DNA of 64,000 bases from Isoetes taiwanensis. Taxonomy: Eukaryota > Streptophyta > Lycopodiopsida > Isoetales > Isoetaceae. A model generated the notes under the pieces. The model saw only the letters and a program-made list of their open reading frames with translations, made no database searches and was not told the origin of the DNA. This document shows positions 31,344 to 46,119 of the stretch, piece by piece; the first letter of the stretch is position 1; each line of letters opens with the position of its first letter. A program made the translations under genes and the position numbers. The stretch is taken from assembly GCA_021234155.1 (NCBI GenBank), contig JAJEKV010000025.1, positions 5,869,310 to 5,933,309 on the forward strand, written 5' to 3'.

Positions 31344-32620
31344 ACATGGGCTTCAACATGCCACCTAACATGCCAACGTGGCTCAAACATGCCAGCGGCT
31401 CCAACATGCCACCTAGGCTCAAACATGCCACCTAGGCTCACACATGCCACCTAGTCTCCAACATGCCACATAGTCTCCAATATGCCACCTAGCCTTAAAC
31501 ATTCCATTGTGGCTCAAACATGCCACGTGGGCTCCAACATGCCACCTAGGATCCAACATGCCAAGGTGGCTCAAACATGCCAAGATGGCTCCAATATGCC
31601 ACACGGGTTCCAACATGCCATCGAACATGCCAAGGTGGCTCAAACATGCCACGCGGGCCCCAGCACTCCACCTAGGCTCAAACATCCCAAGGCCACCTAG
31701 GCCAACATGCCACCTAGTCTCCAACATGCCACATAGTCTCGAACATGCCACCTAGGCTCCAACATGCCACATAGTGTCCAACGTGCCATCTAGGCTCCAA
31801 CATGCCACCTAGGCCCAAATATGCCAAGGTGGCTCAAACATGCCACGTGGGCTCCAACATGCCACCTAGGCTCCAACATGTCAAGGTGGCTCAAACATCC
31901 CAAGATTGCTCAAACACGCCACCTAGACTCCAACATGCCACCTAGGCTCCAACACGACACCTAGACTCCAACATGCCACCTAGGCTTAGACATGCCAAGG
32001 TGGCTCAAACATGCCACGTAGGCTCCAACATGCCACCTAGGCTAAAACATGCCAAGGTGGCTCAAATATGCCACCTAGGTTCCAACATGCTCAAACATGC
32101 CTGTGGGCTCCAACATGCCACCTAGGCTAAAACATGCCAAGGTGGCTGAAACATGCCACCTAGTTTCCAACATGCCACATAGTCTCGAACATGCCACCTA
32201 GGCTCCAACATGCCACATAGTCTCCAACGTGCCACCCTAGGCTCCAACATGCCACCTAGGCCCAAATATGCCAAGGTGGCTCAAACATGCCACGTTGGCT
32301 CCAACATGCCACCTAGGCTCTAACGTGCCAAGGTGGCCCAAACATGCCACATGGGTTCCAACATGCTAGCTAGTTGGCTCAAACATTCCAAGGTGGCTCA
32401 AACATGCCACAAGGGCTCCAACATGCCACCTAGGCTCCAACATGCCACCTAAGATGCCAAGGTGCCTCAAACATGCCACGCTGGCTCCAACATGCCACCT
32501 AGGCTCAAGCATGCCACCTAGGCTCCAACATGCCACCTAGGCTCCAACGCACACCACCAAGGCTCCAACATGCCTAGGTGGCTCAAACATGCCACCTAGG
32601 CTCCAACATGCCACCTAAGT
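31344..32620. repeat. Minisatellite array 2 (~19-bp unit)
   Basis: Same unit family and same orientation as the array at 25.0-26.6 kb, with CATGCCACCTAGGCTCCAA and CATGCCAAGGTGGCTCAAA types, roughly 65 units. Variants such as CATGCCACATAGTCTCCAA occur mainly here, so the two arrays have evolved partly independently. Confidence 0.97.
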
Positions 32621-33068
32621 CGATGTTCTGAGTCTATTAGAAGAGCCAATTTATGGATTGCGGGAGATGCTCATTCGTTGCCAGGACCATATGGAGAGGA
32701 CATTTGAGACAAACTACTTTCCAGAAGGTGTTAAGGGTCCGTCTTTCAAGGCCAACACCGGCCCCTCTAAGTGATATACTATGCAAGATCATGTTCAAAA
32801 CGAGTAATGATTGTCTACTTCCACACACCAGTCAAATTTGCATTTTATGCCTTCAGAAATAAATGTGCACGAGCTTCATTTGTTATTATTCGACTTCCAT
32901 ATTAATTCATATGATTCAGTTCCAAAGTGAAGTTTGTAATGTGGAATAGGCCTGACCGCACCAATTTACGCAAAATATGATAAACATTTATGAAATTATC
33001 TTGTTCACCGATTGCGAGAGCGGTTAAACACGATGCCGCAATATCGTGAAGTTGATCCTTGTGAATTT

Positions 33069-33183
33069 ATTTCCGCAGATTGTTCAAGAACACTTGTTCA
33101 GAGGGCGGCATCAAGGATTTTATCAAAACATAATGGAGATTTGAAGAGGATTATCATTGTAGATGATAATTCTTGATCTTAGA
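33069..33183 (+). pseudogene. Fragment resembling an FCP1-type phosphatase exon
   Basis: After TTTCCGCAG (acceptor-like, ends 33080) one frame reads CSRTLVQRAASRILSK and then GDLKRIIIVDDNS before TGA. A DLKR-IIIVDDN segment is the motif-IV context of FCP1/SCP phosphatases (family pattern D-L-x-x-h-h-h-h-D-[DN]-x-P/S). Nothing else of the domain is clear nearby. It may be a decayed exon or coincidence. Confidence 0.3.
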
Positions 33184-33659
33184 AATTGGTCATTGTCGGG
33201 TTTCAATTGAAAAAAAGATGCCAACACATAGAGGTTTCCGACAATCTCTACAAGTTAAATGAACGAGTGATGCCGCTTCTCAGCTATAAAGTTTTTAATA
33301 ATGTCAATTCATTGGAGGAGTATGGAGTAATCCCTCCGTTTTTGTTGCATCAAGGTCGTTCGGACATACTCTATAACTCGTCCGTCTCCATCGCTTTTGC
33401 TCGTCATCCAGTTTGACGTTCCCGGGGCATTTTCATAAGTATCAAGAAATATGGGACATTTTAAAACAATTTCCCTAGTATTTTTTGAGTTTAAATATGC
33501 ATCCAAGCAGTAGTTTAACCAATGGCTTAGATGGATGGCATAGATGTTGATCTCCGTCCTATTCTCTGATTGGCCCTTAGAATTGACGGTGGAGATTGGT
33601 GGTGAGATCAATGGCTAAGATGTCGATCCATGTCTTGTAATTTCATTGGTTGCCTGAGA

Positions 33660-33845
33660 TTAACACTGCGACTTGTGTTTTTCCTTTCCCTCCCTGCCGC
33701 CTTGTGTTTTTCCTTTCCCTCGAATGGCTATGGCGCCTTCCAACATGGTGCCTTCCAACATGCACCTTCGAATGGCTATGGCGCCTTTCAACATGCGCCT
33801 TCGAATGGCTATGGCGCTTTTCGGCATGCACCTTGTGCATCTTTG
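33660..33845. repeat. ~33-bp tandem repeat (GAATGGCTATGGCGC)
   Basis: Three units of CTTCGAATGGCTATGGCGCC followed by TTCAACATGCGC lie at about 33719-33835. They are preceded by a duplicated CTTGTGTTTTTCCTTTCCCT. Because the unit length is a multiple of three, a plus-strand frame (33630-33857) gives a hydrophobic leader followed by NGYGAFQHAPS repeats. I treat that frame as probably accidental. Confidence 0.8.
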
Positions 33846-33859
33846 CCTCGCTTTTAGTG

Positions 33860-35920
33860 GTGATCCCGACCACGCATCCGATCCTCGGTCACCGGCGGCC
33901 TCCCCGGATTCGACCAGGCCATATGTCGCGATGCGTAAATGCGACCTTGTAGCTCCCGCCCGGCGGACATCATCAGATTCGGCCGCTCCTTGTTCCCTCG
34001 GAAAAATGCCTCGCTTGGCTATGGCGATACCAAACCGGCAATGGCTCTCTCCCCTGCGGCACATGGAGTAGAGTATGCTTTTGGCGCCCATGAATACTCC
34101 GCTAGTTCGAAGGCTGCACGGATTCAGATTTCGAAAGGGAATATTATTGGAAACAACCGGATTTGGGGCTGGATGAGGTAAGAGAATTCATTGAGCATCC
34201 GCTTTGCTGCGGTATAACGGGGATTCTTACCATCCGATTACAAATAACCTTTGTTTAGTTACAAATAACTCATTGTTTAGGGTTTCAACTTATCAACCAC
34301 AAAGCGATTCTTACCGAATTTGTGAGCTAAAAGTTCTTACCATCATCATCTTATCGTTGTATTTGCCGATCCGTAAAGGGGAGTGTCACCGCCTAATCCT
34401 CTAAGCCCATGATGATGGTATGCAAGAAGCAATTCAATCTAACAAGTTTCTCTCGGCAAGCTACTGATGATATGCAAGGATATCCAAATCTGTGAGTACA
34501 GAGGTCGCCTTGATTACAAATATTTTAGATTGTACTTGTTTTACCTGTCTTCAGTTCAGGAGACAAATATCCAAATATTTGAACTGTGTCAAGTATTTTT
34601 GCACTAATAAAGAATTTGAAGTTTGATCATATCGTCATTTCTGTTCTTGGCGTATAGAAACGCCGTTCAAGATAGCTCTGAGAATTAACAGAACTCCTAT
34701 ATGCTCGGGGTTTCATATATAGCTCTGTCTGCTACTCGACGGGCCATCACTGTGTTAAAATTTTGATCTCAGAACTCTGTTAAATTTCGATGTAACTTCT
34801 ATTGCAATAATAAATTTGATTGTAACTTCTGATTGTTTTTCACAACAATAATTATTGAAATTTGGCCTCTAAAACATGGGTTCAATTCTTAGCTGGATAG
34901 GCTTAAATTGAATAAACAAGAAAGAATAATAAAATGATGGTGATGTCATGTTTAAAATAAAATATGATTATATTGCCTTCTAGATTCTAGTGAATACTTT
35001 TTTTTTTTTTTATTTTTTTTACAATATATGCCACGTGTCATTACATAATTGGTTAGACATATTAAAAACAACATTTAATTTTTTTTTATATGTCATAATA
35101 ATGCTTTTTTATTTAAAAATAACTTAAGTAACTACATACCATATTGTGTAAAAACAATATACGAATTTTTTTCTCAAAAGACCATTGTAGATTTTTTTTT
35201 AAATTACCTATATTTTCATGAGGAAAACAATAATGGAAAACAATGGCACCTCTTAAAAACTACATATGGAGACAAGATATCAACATATAGAAAATTGGAA
35301 ACATTTGAAAACAACAATTATTTTTAAAATAATACATATGAATTTCTTGAAAATTACATATCCTTTTTTGGGAAAACAATGTCGACTTTAAAAAACTACA
35401 AGTGGAGAAAACAAAACAACACAAGTGGAGATCACAAAACAACACATATTGAAAAGGAAAAAATAACTATTTTTTTTCGGTTTTTCACGTGTACTAATAT
35501 TTAAACCTACATGTGTTTTTTGGAAGATAAACAACGCGTGGCTCCTTAAAAAAACAGCAAGTAAGAAAAAAACTACACGTCGAAAAAGTTCAGTAAAAAC
35601 AACAGTGAAAAAAAGGACACGTTGACAAAAAAACAAAAAAGTGCCAGAAAAACCACCGTGGGATTTTTTTCCAAAAAACCACTGTCTCTTTGTGCAAATC
35701 CGGATAAACGGGCCACGTGGACTTTTGGGGCCATTTTGGTGTTGTTTTTGGCATAAAACAACACTTCCGTACAAGTAAAAAACAACTGTGGACCAAAATT
35801 CGGGGTCAGTGTGTAATCATTAATATCATTCGATATATATTTCATATCCATAATTATCCTAAAATGGATATCATTAAGATTCTATATATATTGGGATTGA
35901 TATCTTCTAACAAATTTGTC
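33860..35920. other. AT-rich intergenic, no gene seen
   Basis: Long A and T runs (for example 34999-35022) and only motif-less short frames on both strands. Minus-strand frames at 35.4-35.85 kb are Phe-rich translations of A-rich DNA and are not credible genes. Confidence 0.5.
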
Positions 35921-35921
35921 A

Positions 35922-36420
35922 ATGGCCGCAATAAATGCAAAGTGCACACATGTCGCGCTTTGATAATTCGCAATAAATGCAAAGCGTATTAATGGCCGCA
36001 ATAAATGCAAAGTGCACACATGTCGTGCTTTGCGCAATAAATGCAAAGCGTATTAACGGCCGCAATAAATTCAAAGTGCACACATGTCGTACTTTGATAA
36101 TTCGCAATAAATGCAAAGCGTATTAATGGCCGCAATAAATGCAAAGGGTCTTAATAGCCGCAATAAATGCAGAGTGCACACATGTCGTGCTTTGATAATT
36201 CGCAATAAATGCAAAGCGTATTAATGGCCGCAATAAATGCAAAGCGTATTAATGGCCGCAATAAATGCAAAAGGTATTAATGGCTACAATAAATGCAAAG
36301 TGCACACATGTCGTGCTTTGATAATTCGCAATAAATTCAAAGCGTATTAATGGCCACAAAAAAATGCAAAGTGTATTAATGGCCGCAATAAATGCAATGT
36401 GCACAAATCTGCCATAAATG
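35922..36420. repeat. Tandem repeat built on CGCAATAAATGCAAAG
   Basis: Units of about 65-95 bp contain AATGGCCGCAATAAATGCAA, GTGCACACATGTCG-GCTTTG and ATAATTCGCAATAAATGC. GTGCACACATGTCG occurs at about 35942, 36011, 36077, 36174 and 36300. The half-unit CGCAATAAATGCAAAG-GTATTAATGG occurs more often, so the array has a two-level structure. Confidence 0.9.
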
Positions 36421-36954
36421 CGATGAATGCAACGTGTCATTCTATGGTAATGCTCATATCTTCCTCCGCCATAAATGCTCATAAATGCCTCAAATCTGAA
36501 ATTAATGCCATAAATGCCTCAATGCAACGTGTCATGCTCTCCTAATTTGTAAGGAAGAAATTACGTGCGAACACAAAAATGTATCTGCCTTATAACAGGA
36601 AGGAAAATGCAACATACATGGCACACATATATCCAAAACTAAACAAATAATACTTTTAGTTCAAATTTGGCTCCTAATTTTATAACTGTACCTTTCAAGC
36701 ACACCAGAGAATACCACTTTAGAAATTCCAAACTAGCAACATGTAAAAAAAAATCACAGGAATCCCCATGCAACCATCATTAATTCATCATATGTTTGCC
36801 TGTATAAAAAATTTTAAGACCTCTACACAACCTCAAATTTCGACCCTCTTCTCTTATTATGATGCATGCGAATCTTGAGTGCTAGACACATAATCAATGA
36901 AGGGAATAGTTCTGAATTGGTGAAATGCCATTGATCTTTGCACAATAGGATTGT

Positions 36955-37160
36955 TGAGGTGGGTTGGAGGTCGGATCGAGCTCGAGATCCACCTAATGAA
37001 TAGTTACACCTTTTTCTATATGGCTTTGATCATTGAGATAGATTGGAGGTCGAGTCGGGCTCGAGATCTATCTAATGAATAGTTACATTTTCTTTTTCTG
37101 TGGGATGGCTTTGATCTTTACACAATATGATCATCGGGGTAGATTGGAGGTCGTGTATGG
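36955..37160. repeat. Direct repeats, GATTGGAGGTCG...CTAATGAATAGTTAC
   Basis: Three copies start near 36960, 37039 and 37139. The first two end in CTAATGAATAGTTAC and the third diverges. TGGCTTTGATC lies between copies. Function not evident. Confidence 0.75.
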
Positions 37161-37489
37161 CGGCATGGAATGTGGGGAGCTGATTCTAGGGGCCCCGTGA
37201 CAGGCGGACCGGGAGCGGGTCTGGAATCGGCGACCCACTTCCAGGCCGCCACAACATGGCAACTGGGAGGAGGATGACTTGATGCTTACCTGCAGCTGAC
37301 CGCTTGAGCAGAATCCTTGAGCCGTTTTCCATTCCAAAGGCCGAAGCACCGACCCACTTGCCATGTTGTATTGATTGGCGCCTAAACAAATACCTGAGTC
37401 ACGTGGCGCTGACGTGTACGCCTCTGATGAGCTGTAATTGTATCAAAAAAACGAAAAATGAATTGTATTCTCGTGCCCCTTAAGCTGCT

Positions 37490-37502
37490 AGCTATATATA
37501 TC
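37490..37502 (+). promoter_or_regulatory. TATA box of the CDC48 gene
   Basis: GCTATATATATCTC lies about 140 bp before the CDC48 start codon, followed by a CT-rich stretch (CTCTTCCTCTTGC) typical of plant transcription-start and 5' UTR regions. This is inferred from position only. Confidence 0.5.
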
Positions 37503-37636
37503 TCTTCCTCTTGCAAAAGCTTCGTCGGGCTTGGCTTGCTCGATCCGGCAGCGCGCATTTTTCAATTTCGATCTGAAGCTGTTGCCGGAGTACAAATTTT
37601 CTCCCCACAATTTGATAGCAATCGCTTGATCACTAA

Positions 37637-40828
<3,192 letters not shown>

Positions 40829-43800
40829 TTGTTGTTGAATGTGAGACATCACCGAAATTCTTCCAAAAGGACAGTAGCTTGTATCCTTGCCATTTGGAGG
40901 CAGCTCAAATTACATATTGAATTGAAGCAATACGGCAAGTAGTCCATGTATTGCTGGATTTATCTTATTACATGCATAATTACTAGCCAAAAACGGTTGC
41001 CTCGAAAATTCCATATTTGGATCCCAAAAATGGTCAAATTTGGAGAGCCATTTCTGCCAAAATGTCCACCCAAACATCCGAAACAAGGTGCCCTCCAGTG
41101 CCCCGAGGGTGTGTTTGCATGTTTTGTAGTTTTGTGTTGAAATTCAAAGAAGCAGATTTATTTAAAGGCAGATGCTGAAGTTGTAAAGGCTAACAAGGCT
41201 CGCCGCCAAATGAAAGGCTTCATAATGTTGATGATCCATCCAATAATAGTAAAGGTCCAACAACATCAGATTGGAGCTTCTTCTGCCCTGCCAGTTACCC
41301 GGTTGCAACATTCGCAATCCAGAACCCACAAGACCACCAGTTTACAGGCGACAATGGGTTTGGAGCAGTCATCAGCATATCCTAAGTATATTCCAGCATA
41401 TACTTAGGATATGCCACAAACCCACATAAGCAAGGGTTTGCCCCCTCCAAAAAAAGCTTAAGCTTGACCTTACAATAGACATGCTTCAAAGTTTTGACGA
41501 CACCCTTTTCAGAACAAGCATGAGATTAGTAAAACAGGGTCTAGTTTATTAGTAGATTTTTGCCTTGTGCCACGTCAACAAGGCCAGAAATAGTATAGCT
41601 TATGCCATCTGCTACACCTACATTTCAACAAATGAAAAACTAGCAGTAGGGCAGGCTTGGGGCAAGGTCTAGGTTGGGTCGAGTTGAATGATCTCTACCA
41701 ATGAAAAGATTTTTAAGCTTTTATTGCATAATATTTAGGCTCCCTCTCAGCTTCCCCTAGCCCCTGAAGATGTTAAATTCAATTAAACCAAACGATATTA
41801 AGGCATTATAAATATTGACCGCTTTTGGAGTAGGTTCCGTAAGCAAGTGGTTTCTACATTTGATGTCTATTGCATAGAGTAGGGATGTCTATTCTATTCT
41901 ATTCTATTGGTTGTTAGGTTCCTTATATTCTAAACTCCGAATTGTTATACCATTCATGAAACAATGCTTGAAAATAAACATGAATATCCTCAAAGAAAAC
42001 GTCTTTTGGGTTTTCCAATATAAACAAAACATATAAACTAGCACATATAGTATTATTAGCATGTAACATCCTCAAAGAAAAGGTCTTCTGGGTTTTCCTG
42101 GGTATTACCAACATGTAATGTTCTCAAAGAAAAAGGTCTTTTGGGTTTTCCAATATTTTGCATGCTAGCATCGGAGATATGTAATGCTTCTTCTGTGGCA
42201 TTTGTTTTTGTGGAGGTCTTTAAGATAATCTCCTATAGGATTACAAACTCGCACTTTTCCATAATGATAGCATGTGTTAACTGTTTAAACTACAAATAGG
42301 TTTTATCACTTAAAGAAACTTTGAGCATCCTATTATTACTAACAGAATAAATCTTTACAACTGTATCTTGACATCCTCTGTTTAAATTTACCAACAAAAT
42401 AAGAAATAGCCTCAATATGTGGTAATGCAATTTTGGCAGCTATTACTACATCTGTCAATGTAGTTGCGCAAGCAAACATAAAACAATGATAAACCATCTA
42501 CATTACAGAAAGACGAAATAAAAATGCTTGCCACAGTTCACTGCCACCTGCCTCTTTTGACACTTTGCCTTAAGGTTGCCTATTAAACAACAGGAGGAGA
42601 TGAGCATACAAATATCAAAATAAACAATGAAGTGATTATCACCACTTGGCTTAACTGAAAACATCCAAATCTTAAGTGTCTCTGTAATTTTGACATTCGC
42701 GTCCATGTTAACTTGAGGATGGAGTATGGAAGCTGAAGTATATGAATTTCTCTTCTTTGAACTTTTGTATTACTGGATCTAATGCAAACAGTGGCACTAA
42801 CAGGCTGCTTAGACTTAGACTTTAGACCTTGGCTTGTGAGTGTTATAGTTCCCATGCATTCTACACAAGGAAATATCACCTCCATTTCCATCTTCTCCAA
42901 CTGTTGGACTTTCAAAACCTTCGTTCTATTTTAGAGAAATAGTTAAAGGTGAGCCAGCCTTTTCTAGTTCAGCATTTGAAAACAACTGCATTGATAGGCT
43001 TCGACCTGAAACGCAAAAATGAATAAACAATACAGACGTAAAATGTAGTTAAAACTTACATGTACCTAAAATAAACAATGTCCCTATACATTCCAAACCA
43101 CTCCATCTCTTTCCAAAAAAAGAACCCAGCAAATCCAACACCTCAAAGAGGTCCAAGGGTGTAGCTTATAATTGCTTCAGATGATGATAAACTCCATAGG
43201 GCTACAAGCTGCAGTTCAAGGGATTGCTTATTGCTTGGTCTGTGCATTCAAACTTAATTCTCAAAGACAGATCTGCCTCAACCCATAAAAAGAGCGATGT
43301 AGAAAGCAGCCGTGTATACAGCATCAATATGCAGGGAACAAATGATATTGACTGCCATGATGATATGCCTTGCCATTTAAGGACATCCGTTGCAGATGCT
43401 TGATTAATATGACTGCAAAATGACCAAATGCCAGAGCACATGGTCGTAACCAAATGGTGCAAGTTAGTAGCTAGAATAGGCTAGTTCAAGTGGACGAAGA
43501 CTTTACTGCCCCTCCCAACCTTTGGCTATTCACTTGCCAGTACTGACTTGAATACTAAGCAATGGTAAATCGTTGGAGATCAAGACAATTTCCCAGCAAT
43601 GAAAATTTTGCTTCCTTCTTATGGCGCACAGGTACTACCTGGAAATTTTTCCTGTGACAACAAGTTATACGCCCCTAGATGGTTTGGTACAATGATCTTA
43701 TTTTTCTTCCAGCACAATCAGCTTATAAAATAGTTTACCATCCACCATGCTTACTTTATCAATAGCCAGCTTTGCATTTTTCCGGCAATTTTGTGATTCC

Positions 43801-44490
43801 TTATGAGAGGCAACCTTGCCAAGAAGAATACCCTTATTTCCTGTACCCAATCCAATGCCCACAAAGGAATGTATTTTGGTTTCACCCAGAGCACATGCAG
43901 CGAGGCTTGTAGATGCTATAACATATACAGCATGTGAACCATACACATGCTTCAACACTATACTCCCTAATAGCATACACTTTGAGCCGAGCCTGTTACA
44001 AAAGCTAATTTCCTAGCCAAGAATCGCCGTGATAACTTGAAGTCTTTGTATTGATAATTTTACATCAAATCTTTGGCTTCTCCATGATATTAAACCTTGT
44101 CTTGGAAGGCAAAGGTCCTCCCTCGATTGCCTCCCTTCTTTGTTTCCTGAAATTTTTACAACTTCATTTTACAACTTTTGCATTGGTGTTTGGCAAAGTT
44201 TTGTCCTTTTCCTTCCTTTATCAACAGGGAAAACCCTACTAAGCCACCGAACCATTTTATTCATTTTATAAAATAAGAAGCTAGCAAGAATTAATCGTAT
44301 AGAGAACCTAAACATATAATACATGCCGCCAAGCGAGAACAAGGACAATATTCTCGAGAATCTTTAAACTGGGGGTTGGGTGAAATAACAATCAAAATTT
44401 CTGTTTTAGTCGAGAATAAAATATTCTTCGACAAAGACATGGTAGCCCAATTGGCCATATATTGAAGTAAGTATGTCTACCATAACCAAT
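40829..44490. other. Intergenic, possible minus-strand exon scraps
   Basis: No intact gene. The stretch 42583-42915 on the minus strand (VQQLEKMEMEVIFPCVECMG, SQGLKSKSKQPVSATVCIR) and 43698-43976 on the minus strand (HAVYVIASTSLAACALGETKIH) have protein-like composition, but I cannot join or identify them. A (TTCTA) microsatellite lies at 41886-41910. The phrase TCCTCAAAGAAAA-GTCTT-TGGGTTTTCC is repeated at about 41990, 42069 and 42120. Confidence 0.35.
41282..41450. repeat. Dispersed hairpin-bearing repeat, copy 1
   Basis: It starts CTGCCCTGCCAGTTACCCGG and ends ACATAAGCAAGGGTTTGCCC. It contains a hairpin GCATATCCTAAGTATAT-TCCA-GCATATACTTAGGATATGC. The same ~165-bp unit recurs in the same orientation at 45324-45487. 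The hairpin arms and outer GTTTG/CAAAC pairing suggest a MITE-like foldback element. No target duplication was evident. Confidence 0.8.
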
Positions 44491-44499
44491 GGTAGAAAG

Positions 44500-45254
44500 C
44501 GTAAATAAGGACAATCGAATCTGCCACCATTTTCTATTTTCCATCTTCTTAGCTAATTCTTGACTAAAGATGAAAAAGTTTCAAACATCTGCTTGTAGTT
44601 CTTGACTTTCTCATTGATTGATTTCAGAGATGTAGGGATATATGATAAATTTCAATTTGGCACAAATATGCATCACATATGTTTTCATGAGAAACCTTTT
44701 TCAGATGAACGTTGTTATAATAAAAGAGTGCATAGGCTTATTGAGGAAGTTACAAAATGGAGAAGAAGAATCCTTGAGCATTGGCTTTGTACATTTTAAC
44801 CAATCTTGAAGGCAAACAATATGGCAATAGTAACAAATATACTTACACCAAGTTTTTGCCCTCGTTCCATAAGCTTCCTCTTAGCTTCGGCAGCACTATT
44901 ATCCTGAAACAAGTTTAAGATTTAATTGCAAGGGCTCTTGATTGAACTAGGGTGTCAACCTCAAAATAGATCTCAACCTCAAGGTACCTTGAATTGATCC
45001 GTCTTATTACTACTACGACCATATTGAGCTTTTATTTCCTCAACAGTCCTAACTTTTGGAGGCCTTTGATACAAACCTTCGTTGTGGGACTTGCTCTTCT
45101 TGAAAAGCTCCTTGGGTTTATGACTCTGTTGTTCTTTTTGATTTGGACGGCTTTTGTTTGGGCAGAGGAGTGCAAAAACGGCGGATACTCCAGCCCACTG
45201 CAATGCCCACTACCACAACAATGGACACTATCACCGGAGCTGCCATATTGCTCA
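44500..45254 (-). pseudogene. R-SNARE C-terminus, tomosyn-like, with upstream membrane segment
   Basis: Minus-strand exons: one ends at 44988 and reads GLYQRPPKVRTVEEIKAQYG; the next (44903-44849) joins in phase 0 and reads DNSAAEAKRKLMERGQKLG; the last (about 44605-44500) reads SQELQAD, one TGA, then FSQELAKKMENRKWWQI. The heptad pattern, the ERG-x-KLG stretch and the Lys-Trp-Trp-Gln end fit the R-SNARE helix of plant tomosyn/LLGL proteins, which regulate vesicle fusion by occupying the R position of SNARE bundles. Upstream, ATG 45254 opens MSNMAAPVIVSIVVVVGIAV, a clear transmembrane helix, but it joins the SNARE frame only after a one-base shift near 45118-45200. No WD-repeat part exists here. 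Stops and the shift suggest a pseudogene or sequence errors. Confidence 0.5.
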
Positions 45255-45323
45255 TGCTTGTAGCTATTTCTGCTTCGATCCTTGCAACTGCGGACATAAA
45301 CTCTGAAAGGAAAATCTTCGGTC

Positions 45324-45487
45324 TGCCCTGCCAGTTACTCGGTTGGAGCATCCTGGATCCAGAACGCAGGTGACCGAGAGTTTACAGCGAATAGTAGGTT
45401 TGGAGCAGTCATCAGCATATCCTAGGTATATTCTAGCATATACCTAGGATATACCATAAACCCACATAAACAAGGGTTTGCCCCCCT
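45324..45487. repeat. Dispersed hairpin-bearing repeat, copy 2
   Basis: Same order of blocks as the copy at 41.28 kb (CTGCCCTGCCAGTTACTCGG, TTTGGAGCAGTCATCAGCAT, the hairpin, CCCACATAAACAAGGGTTTG). In the stem, CTAAG became CTAGG in one arm and CTTAG became CCTAG in the other, so the pairing is kept. Confidence 0.8.
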
Positions 45488-46119
45488 AGGGGCAACCCAA
45501 AAAGTGAACCAAACATCCAATAATGAAGTCCACCAGTGTTGGGCAAAGTTTTAAACCCAATCAAAGATTTTCCTATTTTCATCAAATAGCTGGATATTTT
45601 CAATTCTGAATTGGAAATTTGTATTACTCTTACACAAATATGCATAAAAATCTACCGGAATTTTTCTTGCAATGTGCTAACTCAACTGGAAATTCTTAGT
45701 TTCAATCGGAGCAAACCTTCTCTACCCCGGAATTTGCCCAACAGTGTCCACCACACGGATTAAACTAAGCATCTCGAAATAGCAGTTTATGCCAAAAAAT
45801 TTACCACAAAAAGTCAGGCCCAGATTAAACTATAAAGCAGTTTTGGTAGCCAATATCCCCAGCTGACCAGATTCCCAAAGGAAAAAAACGTTCACCATGA
45901 AATCAACTACTTGGGTATAATGTTCACATGATGAATCAACAATGATTTCAAAGCCCTAAGGGTCAACCGCCTGGTTCTAGAATGAGGGGATCATTCCGAT
46001 GATTTTGATCATTGTAGTGATAAAAAAAGGATTCAAGGAAAAAAATTCCAAAGGATGTTCTCATGTTTTTCGAAGACTAACGGGACGTCTAATTTTACTA
46101 TGGATAATCCAAGAGCATG

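Noticed and set aside
33630-34091. Secreted repeat protein with NGYGAFQHAPS units, and overlapping longer frames
   Set aside because: A 33-bp tandem repeat keeps all frames open on both strands. The leader is short and there is no supporting context.
35388-35851. Minus-strand Phe-rich frames of up to 128 codons
   Set aside because: They are translations of A-rich DNA, with no motif and no splice or codon support.
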